Shown here: piece after piece, positions 18,282-28,600 of the stretch
Numbering within the stretch: position 1 is the stretch's first letter
Layout of the letters: each line of letters starts with the position of its first letter
From: Candidatus Colwelliibacteriota bacterium
GTDB lineage: Bacteria > Patescibacteriota > Minisyncoccia > UBA6257 > Colwellbacteraceae
Direction: 5' to 3'
DNA: 51,558 bases
Assembly: GCA_028710275.1 (NCBI GenBank)
Contig: JAQTUL010000005.1
Location: 1-51,558 of the forward strand
Translations under genes and position numbers: made by a program
Notes under the pieces: generated by a model
Databases searched by the model: none
What the model saw: the letters and a program-made list of their open reading frames with translations, nothing else
Told to the model about the DNA's origin: nothing

Positions 18282-19217
18282 TCAGATTATCTGTATCTCC
18301 GGTTCTATGTCGATGTTAAATTTTTCCTTTACCTTTTCCTTTGCGAGAGTGATGAGCTTCTTCACGTCTTCGGCGGTCGCGTCCTGGTCGTTAACAAAAA
18401 AGTTTGGATGCTTCTCCGATATCGTCGCTCCTCCAACCCTCTTTCCCTTAAGACCAGCTTCTGAAAGAAGAAATGCTACTGGAATGACGGGAAAGGGATC
18501 CATCTTTATAACAGAAGCCCACTCCCTCTTCTGGTCATCCGATATCATCCTCACATCGACATTTTTAAACGTACTGCCGGCGCTTGGAAATTCCAAAGGC
18601 TGATGCTCTTTTCGATAAGCGGCATATTCAACCATCTTCTTCGTTATTTCGTCTCTATCTCCGGGGATAAGTCTTATTTTTGCTCCGATTATCACTTCTC
18701 CCCCTTCTGTCTTATATATACTAGATCTGTACCCGAAATCGCATTCCGTATTCCCTCTCTTGATGATGAAATCCGGTTCGGAGAAGCGAACGCTTTCCAC
18801 CTGTATTACTGAGTCTTTCATCTCTCCGCCGAAAGCGCCGGCATTACCTCTTATCGCCCCTCCGAGATAACCCGGAAGTCCTGAGGCCCATTCTATACCT
18901 GTGAGACCGGATGTGGCGGCGAACTCGACTACATCTTTCATCTTCGTTCCAGCTCCGGCCTCTATAAGATCGCTTCCGATAAGTTCTATCCGGTCTATCG
19001 CAATCTTCATAATCAGTCCGTCAAAACCACTATCTGGAAAAAGAACATTTGCTCCTCCTCCCATAATGAATATTTCAGACATTTCCCTGCCGAGAGCCTT
19101 CCACTCAGCGAGTGTCCTTCCTATATCTTCTCTGGTCTCCACCTTCGAAAAATAGGCGGCCGGGCCGCCTATCCTGTAAGTTGTATGTTCCTTCAGTAAA
19201 ATTTTCCTCTCTATCAT
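18282..19217 (-). CDS. murB: UDP-N-acetylenolpyruvoylglucosamine reductase
   Basis: NTYR-like HTTYRIGGPA, GGGANVLFPD, ASGLPGYLGGAIRGNAGAFG; ATG start at 19217 chosen over an upstream TTG. Confidence 0.95.
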   Translation of the reverse strand: MIERKILLKEHTTYRIGGPAAYFSKVETREDIGRTLAEWKALGREMSEIFIMGGGANVLFPDSGFDGLIMKIAIDRIELIGSDLIEAGAGTKMKDVVEFAATSGLTGIEWASGLPGYLGGAIRGNAGAFGGEMKDSVIQVESVRFSEPDFIIKRGNTECDFGYRSSIYKTEGGEVIIGAKIRLIPGDRDEITKKMVEYAAYRKEHQPLEFPSAGSTFKNVDVRMISDDQKREWASVIKMDPFPVIPVAFLLSEAGLKGKRVGGATISEKHPNFFVNDQDATAEDVKKLITLAKEKVKEKFNIDIEPEIQII

Positions 19218-19230
19218 TTTGATATTCAAT

Positions 19231-19312
19231 AAAAAAAGTCCCGCAAACTTGCAGGACGGCGGTGGTGACCCCGATTAGACCATTTGTGTTTAGCGAGTGC
19301 GCATCCGCCGTC
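19231..19312 (-). promoter_or_regulatory. Structured leader/attenuator candidate upstream of murB
   Basis: GACGGCGG...CCGCCGTC stem overlapping by GTC a terminator GTCCTGCA-AGTT-TGCGGGAC-T7. Confidence 0.5.
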
Positions 19313-19351
19313 TATTTACGATATTACCATGACCGGTAAATGACCGTAAAG

Positions 19352-20005
19352 TTACCTTGCTATACCTTCCGGAGAATTAAATATTCTAAAGAGCTCTTCT
19401 TTATCCCTTGGAGAATATATCTTGCGACCCTTAAAAGCTTCCGATATAGCGGATTCTATCTCCCGAAGCTGGAACTGACTAGGAGCAGAGAACAAGGCTA
19501 GGACATTTATTTTTCCCTCTTTATCAGATGGGTCATGAAAAAACCTCACGACCGCCCCTTCGCCTATTTCGTTAACAGAATGAAGCTCAACAGCAGTTAT
19601 GTCCTTTTCATTAAAGTCATCGAACGGCAGGGTAACCCTGAAGGCATCATAAGCTCCGCCATGATGAAAAACGAGATAATCATCAGATATTTCAGCTGAC
19701 GCATAAGGCCAAATATCCTTCATTAAAGCCAAAGCCTTCTCTTCATGCTCCCTGTCGGTTACAACATAATGTTCTCTCTTTGTTCCTAGGTGTTGGACCA
19801 CTATATCGAAGGCTAACGGGAAAGTCGCCTTTTTCATCATCTGTACGGCTTTTTTCTCCGATTCCCTATCGAGTGCGATTCTGAAAACAACCGCGTCGGT
19901 CCTCTTATAAGTCATCCTTCTTATGGCTCCGGCAGTAATAGCTACCACAATCACCGTGAACGCGAGGAATGTCACCACGAAGAATAGCAAAGTGGTCTGG
20001 TCCAT
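19352..20005 (-). CDS. Hypothetical N-terminally membrane-anchored protein
   Basis: 217 aa, one N-terminal TM; no family recognised. Confidence 0.65.
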   Translation of the reverse strand: MDQTTLLFFVVTFLAFTVIVVAITAGAIRRMTYKRTDAVVFRIALDRESEKKAVQMMKKATFPLAFDIVVQHLGTKREHYVVTDREHEEKALALMKDIWPYASAEISDDYLVFHHGGAYDAFRVTLPFDDFNEKDITAVELHSVNEIGEGAVVRFFHDPSDKEGKINVLALFSAPSQFQLREIESAISEAFKGRKIYSPRDKEELFRIFNSPEGIAR

Positions 20006-20021
20006 ATTAGGATTATATCAT

Positions 20022-21566
20022 ATGCGCAAAACCTTTATCGCTGCTCTCATCGTCCTCATAGTAGCTGTCTTTTTTCGTTTCTATAATATAACCTCTTTAC
20101 CCCCCGGTCTTTACCCCGATGAGGCAATGAACGGGTCGAACGCAGAGGAGGCTTTGCAGAAGAAGGATTTTAAGGTCTTCTATCCAGAAAACAATGGCCG
20201 CGAGGGTCTCTTTATAAATATCCAAGCCGGCTTTATGAAGGTCTTCGGTAATGAACCATTTGCGTTGAGATCCGCTGCTGCCCTTTTTGGAGTTCTTACC
20301 GTTCTTGGCATCTTCTTCCTTACAAGAGAATTAATGAAACGGAAAGATGAAGAAAACGATGAAAACCAGCCCATGGGCATGGTAAGGTCCGATAGGATTG
20401 CTTTTTTTGCCTCCCTTTTTGCCGCTGTTGGCCTTTGGGCCGTACTTTTTTCTCGCATCGGGTTCAGAGCCAATATGGCTCCCTGCTTCCTTACGTGGTC
20501 TCTTTTCCTCCTTATTAGGTCTCTGCCTCTCATAAAGGAAAAGTTTGTGAAGGCTATTTCATTGATGACTATCGGAGGATTTATCTTCGGTTTGGGAATG
20601 CACTCTTACATTGCCTATAGAGCCACTCCGATCATTATAGCGATTATCTTTTTCACTAAATTAGGCCAAGCCATTAGGGAGAGATATACCGGAAAATTTA
20701 TGTCTGTGTTCATCGCTTTCACCGCCGCCTCAATCATTGCCTTTGCTCCGCTCGCTCTTTATTTTGTCGCTCATCCGGCGGATTTCATGGGACGAACCAC
20801 TCAGGTATCGGCTCTATCCGACGGTTCACCCGTAAAAGCCCTCTTGATTAATACGGTGAAGACCATCGGGATGTTCAATGTCGTCGGCGACTTCAACTGG
20901 CGTCATAATTACTCCGGAGACCCAATACTTTCTCCTGTGGTCGGCGGATTGTTCCTTATAGGTATAGCCCTATGCATTGCTTCCATTATCGTCTCTGTAA
21001 GAAAAAAAATTAGTGATAAAGATCTTTTCCCAGCCATCGTTATTTTCTCAGCCTTCGGCGTTGCGCTGCTTCCGGTAATAGCTTCAAGCGAAGGTATACC
21101 ACATGCTCTCCGTGCAATACTTGCCGTTCCTCCGGTTTTTATTCTAGCGGGCATCGGTGCCGATTGGCTGTTTATCAGGCTTAAGGCCTGGCTTAATGAA
21201 ACAGAGACGGCGAAGACGGTTTATCGCGCCTCCATTGCCGCTTTTACGATTTTCATTATTCTCGAAGGATACGTGCTTTATTTCGTTCGCTGGGGCGGAA
21301 ATCCCAATGTTCCCGGAGCCTATGCTCAAAATTTTGTGGATATGGCAAGAGATATTAATTCCCTGCCAATATCCGTGAAAAAATATGTTTTAGTTAAGGC
21401 TGGAGGAACAGATGTTCGCGGATGGCCTATGCCGACCCAGACAGTGATGTTTATGACAAATACGTTCATTCCGGAAAACAGGCCGGCAAAAAACATCGTC
21501 TATATCCGTAATCTTTCCGAGATTCCTGAAGGAGAAGCGGGTTATAGGCTATTTGAGATAAATTGA
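20022..21566 (+). CDS. Family 39-like membrane glycosyltransferase (ArnT/PMT-like)
   Basis: Multi-TM; N-terminal SLPPGLYPDEAMNG; start ATG 20022. Confidence 0.8.
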   Translation: MRKTFIAALIVLIVAVFFRFYNITSLPPGLYPDEAMNGSNAEEALQKKDFKVFYPENNGREGLFINIQAGFMKVFGNEPFALRSAAALFGVLTVLGIFFLTRELMKRKDEENDENQPMGMVRSDRIAFFASLFAAVGLWAVLFSRIGFRANMAPCFLTWSLFLLIRSLPLIKEKFVKAISLMTIGGFIFGLGMHSYIAYRATPIIIAIIFFTKLGQAIRERYTGKFMSVFIAFTAASIIAFAPLALYFVAHPADFMGRTTQVSALSDGSPVKALLINTVKTIGMFNVVGDFNWRHNYSGDPILSPVVGGLFLIGIALCIASIIVSVRKKISDKDLFPAIVIFSAFGVALLPVIASSEGIPHALRAILAVPPVFILAGIGADWLFIRLKAWLNETETAKTVYRASIAAFTIFIILEGYVLYFVRWGGNPNVPGAYAQNFVDMARDINSLPISVKKYVLVKAGGTDVRGWPMPTQTVMFMTNTFIPENRPAKNIVYIRNLSEIPEGEAGYRLFEIN

Positions 21567-21570
21567 TATA

Positions 21571-21601
21571 TAAAAACTCCCTTAAGGGAGTTTTTATATT
21601 T
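21571..21601. terminator. Bidirectional terminator
   Basis: AAAAACTCCCTTAAGGGAGTTTTT perfect palindrome between convergent genes. Confidence 0.85.
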
Positions 21602-21610
21602 TTTCGTTTT

Positions 21611-22540
21611 CTATTTAGCCCATCCTAATGATATGAAAAAGTTTCTGATAGAGACTATCATATCCGCAAACATCTTCTCTAATTCCCTTACCCACTCGGC
21701 GGCTTTAGTTTGAATATCGGCTCTTATCTGGGAAGAGACACCATAATTATATGTCGGACATTTCGTTCTGAGCTCTTCCTGCCAATAGGTCGGCAGCTTA
21801 TCCCATGGATTACCACCACCATCGTCGGTTAGATATATGAACCCAGCATTCCTCTTTTTTGAAAGTTCCAGTGCTTTCGACAAGGAATCTTCGGGAACCT
21901 CATAGACTAGGTGACCAAACTTTGAAGCCGGATATTTGGACATCCACTCCGGAAATTCTCTGTTAATATAATCAGCATACTTTCCTTCGGTCACGATGAC
22001 GAGGTCAACTATACTCATGTATTCTTCATCTGGAACTGTCCCAGGGTTTAATATTACCTTACCGCCTTTTTCCCTTATATAATCAGCGAGATACTCATAA
22101 TATGCGATATCCTCCTTATCTGATGATGCTCCGTCGATGAATATCGATGATGTCTTATACCAATCGTAATAATTATCTATCTCAGCCCTTACCGAATCGA
22201 TATCCCTTTTTCCGTATTCTACATAGACATATCCAGCAAGGTCAGCGCCTCTTGCGCTTGCCTGATCAGTCAGTTTTACATAGTCTGGATTAACTTTTTT
22301 CCCAGCGCCACTTGCCGGATTAAATATAGCTGTCTCTTCCTTGTTTAGGCTTTTAAGAGTTCTGTCCCATTCGCTTCCGGGATAAAAATACGCGGGGATT
22401 ATTGCCGACTGACACTCGGCCGAACTGAATTCCGCGGCAGACACCATGCTTATCGACAGCGTTGGGATAATCACAAGAGAGACGATAGCCAGCCACCCCT
22501 TCCATATAAATAAACCGGCCATCCAATTAATATCCTTCAT
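21611..22540 (-). CDS. Secreted spherulation-specific family 4 (Spherulin-4-like) protein
   Basis: Signal peptide-like N-terminus; AIIPAYFYPGSEWDR, VNPGTVPDEEY. Confidence 0.75.
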   Translation of the reverse strand: MKDINWMAGLFIWKGWLAIVSLVIIPTLSISMVSAAEFSSAECQSAIIPAYFYPGSEWDRTLKSLNKEETAIFNPASGAGKKVNPDYVKLTDQASARGADLAGYVYVEYGKRDIDSVRAEIDNYYDWYKTSSIFIDGASSDKEDIAYYEYLADYIREKGGKVILNPGTVPDEEYMSIVDLVIVTEGKYADYINREFPEWMSKYPASKFGHLVYEVPEDSLSKALELSKKRNAGFIYLTDDGGGNPWDKLPTYWQEELRTKCPTYNYGVSSQIRADIQTKAAEWVRELEKMFADMIVSIRNFFISLGWAK

Positions 22541-22584
22541 TGATAGATATTATACACGCTTACCACACAAGGAAACGAAGCCGC

Positions 22585-22629
22585 GAAATATAGAAACACC
22601 CCCTCTTAAAGGGGGTGTTTCTATATTTC
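22585..22629 (-). terminator. Long terminator hairpin after rnc
   Basis: 19-bp arms GAAATATAGAAACACCCCC/GGGGGTGTTTCTATATTTC. Confidence 0.75.
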
Positions 22630-23312
22630 TATAGGTTTAGTTTTTGAAGTAGCTCTTTCGCGGCCGCAAGCTCGGCCTCTTGTTTAGATGTCCCTTCTCC
22701 TTCTGCTTCTAACTCTTTATTAACCTTCACGGCAACCCTGAACACCTTCTGATGCTCCGGTCCTTTTTCTTCCAGAATATCGTATGTGGGAACAACCTTA
22801 TATCTTTCCTGAATCTCCTCCTGTAAAAGGCTTTTTGCGTCTTTAAAACCAGCCTTCTTTACTTCATCAAGCTTGGATAAGACCCTCTCCTTTATAAACT
22901 TCTCTGCTATGTCGTATCCCTGATCGAGATATATCGCCCCAACAATCGCTTCAAAGGCATCAGCAAATATTGTTTCAATGGCTTTGCTGCCAATCTGGAT
23001 AGCGCCTTTAGACGTCAGAAGATAATCTCCTATCCCCATCTCTTCCGCTATTTTTGCCAGCATCTTCGTATTAACGAGTGCGGCACGTATCATGGTTAAC
23101 TCTCCTTCTTCGGATTTAGGAAGAGCCTTAAAAAGATGATTTGTCGTTATAAGCTCCAAAACAGCGTCTCCAAGAAACTCAAGACGCTCATTATGAGGAA
23201 ACTGCCACTCCGGATTCTCATTTATGTATGAACGATGCGTTAGAGCCTCCTTTAAAATACCTGCGTTCTTAAAAATTATGCCGATATCGGCCTGAAACGT
23301 ATTGATGCTCAT
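22629..23312 (-). CDS. rnc: Ribonuclease III
   Basis: NERLEFLGDAVLEL, dsRBD at C-terminus. Confidence 0.97.
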   Translation of the reverse strand: MSINTFQADIGIIFKNAGILKEALTHRSYINENPEWQFPHNERLEFLGDAVLELITTNHLFKALPKSEEGELTMIRAALVNTKMLAKIAEEMGIGDYLLTSKGAIQIGSKAIETIFADAFEAIVGAIYLDQGYDIAEKFIKERVLSKLDEVKKAGFKDAKSLLQEEIQERYKVVPTYDILEEKGPEHQKVFRVAVKVNKELEAEGEGTSKQEAELAAAKELLQKLNL

Positions 23313-23343
23313 TTAAATGCGACTTACAGAAGACAAAGAGCGA

Positions 23344-23859
23344 TTACTCTTCAGATGATAAAGCGTCGCTCTCCTCCGCGCGTTCGCCTTCATCGTCTTC
23401 CTTCTTTTTAAGTTCTTTTTTTGTTGCTTCTCCTTTATCAGGCTCGCCTATCTCTCGGTAGACGGTTCCAAGGACACCGTTCACAAACTTTCCGGAATTT
23501 GTTCCTCCATAGGCTTTAGCAAGCTCTATCGACTCATTGATAGCAACCCTGGGCGGAACTTCTTCTCTATCAGCATAAAGAAGCTCAAATAGACCTATAC
23601 GAAGTATGTTTCTGTCTATCACAGAGATCTGCTCAAGGGGCCACTCCGGAGCGGCTCTCGTTATAATCTCGTCTATCTCTGACATATGCTGAAAAACGCC
23701 GTTTAATAGACGGCGTACAAAATCAGCTTCATCGATTTCAGGAGCAAATTCTTTAAGATCCCTTTCTAAAAGATCAGTAAGAGAACCTGCTTTTCCATTA
23801 AAATCCCACTCGTAGAGCGATTGAAGGACCACCGAACGGCCGACTTGTCTTGCAGACAT
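23344..23859 (-). CDS. nusB: Transcription antitermination factor NusB
   Basis: [49 protein letters not shown]. Confidence 0.93.
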   Translation of the reverse strand: MSARQVGRSVVLQSLYEWDFNGKAGSLTDLLERDLKEFAPEIDEADFVRRLLNGVFQHMSEIDEIITRAAPEWPLEQISVIDRNILRIGLFELLYADREEVPPRVAINESIELAKAYGGTNSGKFVNGVLGTVYREIGEPDKGEATKKELKKKEDDEGERAEESDALSSEE

Positions 23860-23927
23860 CGTCTATTCGCCTGATTTGCTGTGCATCCGCCGTAGCTCGA
23901 CCATATTGAAGGATAAAATAGGGATAA

Positions 23928-24089
23928 TTACTCCGTTTCTCCGTAAAAACCGCAGGAAGGACAAGCTTTGTGCCCAATAGTGGGACGGCCGCACTTCTTG
24001 CAGACAGAGATGGATATCTTCTTCTTGGCAAGATGCGATCTTCGCCTTCCGACCTTCGATTTAGAATGATGTTTGACTGGAGGTGGCAT
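23928..24089 (-). CDS. rpmF: Ribosomal protein bL32, absent from the ORF track
   Basis: Hand translation MPPPVKHHSKSKVGRRRSHLAKKKISISVCKKCGRPTIGHKACPSCGFYGETE. Confidence 0.95.
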   Translation of the reverse strand: MPPPVKHHSKSKVGRRRSHLAKKKISISVCKKCGRPTIGHKACPSCGFYGETE

Positions 24090-24114
24090 AGCTATGAGTA
24101 AAATCTACCGAGAA

Positions 24115-24143
24115 ATCATAGCTCTCGGAAGCTCGTCTGTCAA
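24115..24143 (-). promoter_or_regulatory. Promoter TTGACA-N17-TATGAT for rpmF-nusB-rnc
   Basis: Near-consensus -35/-10 just upstream of rpmF. Confidence 0.65.
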
Positions 24144-24221
24144 ACCCGGCATCCTGGATAGATGGGATAAACAGACGCCTTATGCCTGATTATTTCGATT
24201 GCAAAAATCCAGAATTGATAT

Positions 24222-24914
24222 TTATGGAATCTGGGGCACATCGGTCGCCGGATTAGCCCATATCCTCGATATAAAGGTTTTTCTATGAAATCCCTCTATG
24301 GGCCCATATTCCCTTATAGCTTCAATATGACGCCTGGTTCCATACCCTTTATGGATATCAAATCCATACTCAGGATATTTTCGGGCTAACCTAATCATTT
24401 TTCTGTCTCTTGTAACCTTGGCGAGTGTTGCTGCCATCATAACCTCGGTGAATTTGGAATCCGCCCGTATAACCGTCCGGACCTCAGTCTCCGAGTGGGA
24501 CCCGGGGAAAGCTTTTTTCTGGAACCGCCTGTTCTTAAGGAATAAGCCCCCATCAAGCACTACCATTATCCTTTTGATATCAAGAGCCTCTATTTCTTCG
24601 CTTATCTGCTTAAATCCCCTCCACGCTGCCAGATTCGCCGCCTGGGCAATATTTATCCTGTCCAGCTTTATAGGAGATACTGCGTGTACGGAAAATAATA
24701 TCCCTTTCTCTGACCCCTCCTTTACAAGCCACTCATACCATTCATTTCTCTGGAGTGAGGTCATTTTCTTTGAATCCCTCAGTTCAGGAAGACCATTTGG
24801 TATTTTAAACCCTTGGGGTATAGCTACCGCCCCAACGACGACCGGTCCGGCAAGGCAGCCTCTCCCCGCCTCATCTATTCCTAAATTCATCTTTGACTCT
24901 TTTGCCATCGACAT
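24222..24914 (-). CDS. rnhB: Ribonuclease HII
   Basis: LGIDEAGRGCLAGPVVVGAV. Confidence 0.95.
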   Translation of the reverse strand: MSMAKESKMNLGIDEAGRGCLAGPVVVGAVAIPQGFKIPNGLPELRDSKKMTSLQRNEWYEWLVKEGSEKGILFSVHAVSPIKLDRINIAQAANLAAWRGFKQISEEIEALDIKRIMVVLDGGLFLKNRRFQKKAFPGSHSETEVRTVIRADSKFTEVMMAATLAKVTRDRKMIRLARKYPEYGFDIHKGYGTRRHIEAIREYGPIEGFHRKTFISRIWANPATDVPQIP

Positions 24915-24957
24915 CGTTTGTCTTCCGAGATCTACTCTGTCGCATTATAATCCAAAC

Positions 24958-25533
24958 ATGGAAATAGAATACGAGGCTGCTTTCGCAGATGTGGTAAAAG
25001 ATGATATCCGCAAAAGATTATCTTCATCTGACGCCAATCTCATTAGATCAGAGTTTCTCCAAAAGAGAGTCGTTTTTAACTTTCCAAGCGGTCATGAGAT
25101 AAAGGGAGGCTGGATGAGAGTAAGGGACGAGGGTGATAAGGTGACTATGAGTCTGAAAATAATCGACGGAACTACGATAACGGATCAGAAGGAGATATGT
25201 CTGGAGATTAGTGATTTCAAAAAAGCAGTCGAGATGCTGAAGCTGATAGGCTGCGAAGAGAAGGCTTTTCAGGAATCAAAAAGGGAATTATGGAAATTAG
25301 ATGAAGTAGAGATAACTATCGACGAATGGCCATTTCTTGAGCCATTCGTGGAGATAGAGGGAACTTCAGAAGAAGCGGTCAGAAAGATAGCGAGCCGGTT
25401 GGGTCTCGATTGGAATAAGGCAAAATTCTGCGCGGTAGGAACGCTCTACGCGGAGAAATATTCTATATCTGAAGATGTGATAAATAACGACATTCCGCGA
25501 ATCGTTTTCGATATGAAAAACCCATTTGTCTGA
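24958..25533 (+). CDS. CYTH domain protein (class IV adenylate cyclase/triphosphatase superfamily)
   Basis: MEIEYEA (ExExK-like), WMRVRDEGD, VEIEGTSEEAV; ATG at 24958. Confidence 0.75.
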   Translation: MEIEYEAAFADVVKDDIRKRLSSSDANLIRSEFLQKRVVFNFPSGHEIKGGWMRVRDEGDKVTMSLKIIDGTTITDQKEICLEISDFKKAVEMLKLIGCEEKAFQESKRELWKLDEVEITIDEWPFLEPFVEIEGTSEEAVRKIASRLGLDWNKAKFCAVGTLYAEKYSISEDVINNDIPRIVFDMKNPFV

Positions 25534-25559
25534 TATCAATAATACCCAATATCGCTCAT

Positions 25560-25583
25560 AGCCTCCTGCTCAGGGAGGCTTTT
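25560..25583 (+). terminator. Terminator after the CYTH gene
   Basis: AGCCTCC...GGAGGCTTTT. Confidence 0.75.
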
Positions 25584-25626
25584 AGCATATCTGGTCTAAC
25601 CTTCCCTACTTCCCTATAATTAGGTC

Positions 25627-28600
25627 GTGAAATTCGTTCATCTCCATGTGCACTCTCATTATTCCCTACTCGACGGGTTATCGAAGATTGATGACCTCGT
25701 AAATTACGCCCAGGAGCTCGGCATGGATGCTTTAGCCGTAACCGACCACGGAAACCTCTATGGAGCAGTAGAGTTCTTCAAAAAAGCAAAAAAGACCGGC
25801 ATAAAGCCGATCATCGGCTGTGAGCTCTACGTTGCCCATCGTTCAAGGTTCGATAAAGACCCAAAGGTCGACAATCTCAGATATCACCTAACCGCACTCG
25901 TTAAGAACGAAATTGGCTATAAAAATCTTACGAAGCTCGTCTCAAAAGCCCATCTTGAAGGATTCTATTACAAACCCCGCGTCGATAAATCACTCATTCA
26001 GGACCATCATGAGGGATTAATATTCCTTTCCGGATGTTTTCAAGGAGAGATACCTCGTCTTTTAGGTCTCGGTCGCATGGAAGAGGCGAAAGCCGTCGCC
26101 CGCTGGTATAAGGATCTTATGGGTGATGATTTCTATATCGAACTCCAGGAACATGACAGCGATCTGCACGAAAAAATGGTTGCAATCGCGAAAGAGGTCG
26201 GAGTCAAGATTGTCGCTACTCACGACTCTCATTATCTTAGAAAAGAAGACCAGTCAGCCCATGAAGTGTTACTCGCCATCCAAACTTCTAATCCGGATGG
26301 AAAAAAAGGACTCTCGATGCGTGACTACGATCTCTCCCTTAAATCTCCGGAGGAGATGATCGAGATATTCAAAAATCTTCCGGAAGCGATAGAATCGACG
26401 ACCGAAATCGCTGATAAGTGTGATTTCGGTTTCGAACTTGGAAAGGTCCTTCTTCCCTCATTTCCTCTTCCTGAAGAATACAAAGATATGTCCTATGACG
26501 ACTTCCTTAAGATGGAGGTCGATAAACGAACGCCTTCTCGATACAAGGAGGTAACGAATGCAGTAAGGGAACGGATAGAATATGAGCTATCTGTCATTAA
26601 AACAACGGGGTATGCAAGCTATTTTCTTATCGTCCAGGATTTTATCATCTGGGCAAAAGAGCATGGCATCGGCGTCGGTCCCGGTCGTGGTTCGGGAGCC
26701 TCATCTATCATTGCCTACATTATAGGTATAACCGAGGTCGAACCTCTATCCCAAGATCTTCTTTTTGAGAGATTTCTCAACCCGTTCCGCGTATCCATGC
26801 CTGATTTCGACACAGATTTCGCTGATGATCGCCGCGAAGAAGTAGTCGCCTATGTTAAAGAGAAGTATGGCGAAGACCACGTTTCTCAGATAATCACCTT
26901 TGGAACCATGGCAGCAAAAGCCGCTGTCCGCGATGTCGGTCGAGCCCTTGGTTTTCCTTACGCTTTTGTGGACAGTATCTCCAAATTAATGCCGACTGTT
27001 CCTAACTCTGATAAATCGGCTTCACAGTTAAAGGTGTTTTTAGAAACTATCCCTGAGCTCAAGGAACGTTATGAGAACGAAGAAGATGTGAAGAGAATTA
27101 TCGACTTTGCCATCAAACTCGAAGGAGTGGCAAGACACGCCTCGGTTCACGCTGCCGCAGTCGTTATATCAAAAGACCCGCTTACCGAATATACCGCCGT
27201 CCAACGTTCGCCACAGGACGAAAATTCGACGATATCTCAATTCGAGATGCACGCCATCGAAGAAATCGGCCTCCTTAAGATGGATTTTCTGGGTCTAAAA
27301 AATCTTACCGTCATCCAGAATACCGTCCGATTAGTCGAGGCCCGCCACGGAATAAAATTGGATATGAACGACCTTCCAATGGAAGACAAGGACACTTTCG
27401 CCCTTATCGCCCGAGGAGAAAACATCGGAGTATTCCAGTTTGAAGGCTCGGGAATGACGAGATGGCTGACTGCGATGAAGGCTGACCGTTTTGATGACTT
27501 GATCGCAATGGTCGCCCTATACCGACCGGGACCAATGGAGTTTATCCCAACGTATATCGCAAGAAAGCACGGTAAGGAAGAAATCACCTATCTTCACCCA
27601 AAGATGGAGCCGATACTAGGTGACACCTACGGGATAATGATCTACCAGGAGCAGTTGCTTATAGCAGCTCAAAAGCTGGCCGGTTTCACAATCGGCGAGG
27701 CGGACATCCTAAGAAAGGCAGTCGGTAAAAAAATAAAATCCCTACTTGATGAGCAGTCGGAAAAATTCATCTCCGGGGCCGAGGAAGTCTTAGGAAGCCG
27801 TAAGCTAGGAGAGGATATTTGGCATCTCATCGAGCCTTTCGCCCGATATGGCTTCAATAAAGCCCACTCCGTCTGCTACGCCCTCATCGGCTATCAGACC
27901 GCCTACCTTAAAGCTCATTACCCGGTCGAGTTCATGACGGCTTTGCTTAACAACGATTCAGATGACATTGAGCGCATTGCCGTAATCGTCAATGATTGTA
28001 AAAGACAGAATATACCCGTCCTCCCGCCTGACATCAATTCGAGTTATACAGAATTCTACCCGGAAGGCGACCGGAATATCCGCTTCGGATTAAACGCAAT
28101 CAAGAATATAGGTTCAAACATAGCTGCCGCTATCGTCGAGGAAAAGATGAAGGGTGGACCATTTACTAATCTCGAAGAATTTATCACTCGAGTCAATCAT
28201 AAGGACCTCAATAGAAAGTCGCTTGAAAACCTAGCTAAGGCCGGAGCTATAGATTCAATGGGAATCGAACGGAGAAAAATAATCATGAATATAGAGGATA
28301 TCGTGAAAACCGCCGGTACCTATCGCAAAAGCCAGCAGTCAGCCCAGACAAGCCTCTTTAGCGGTGCGCCGAAGATAACATTAAGACTTAAGGAATTCGC
28401 TCCTGCGACAAGAGCAGAGAAGCTTGGCTGGGAAAAGGAGCTTCTAGGCCTCTTTATAAGCGATCACCCTCTTCGAGGATTTAAACATAACGGCAACGGC
28501 GTCGTCCCTATCCGGACGCTACCCAAAATGCACGACAGAGAAAACGTCAAGGTAGCCGGATTAGTCACTCAGATAACCAGAATAACAACCAAGACCGGTG

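Noticed and set aside
23798-24031. 77-aa minus-strand ORF
   Set aside because: Overlaps rpmF and nusB in another frame; rpmF is the clear gene.
24418-24957. N-terminal extension of the + strand 371-aa ORF
   Set aside because: Antisense to rnhB; true CYTH start is ATG 24958.
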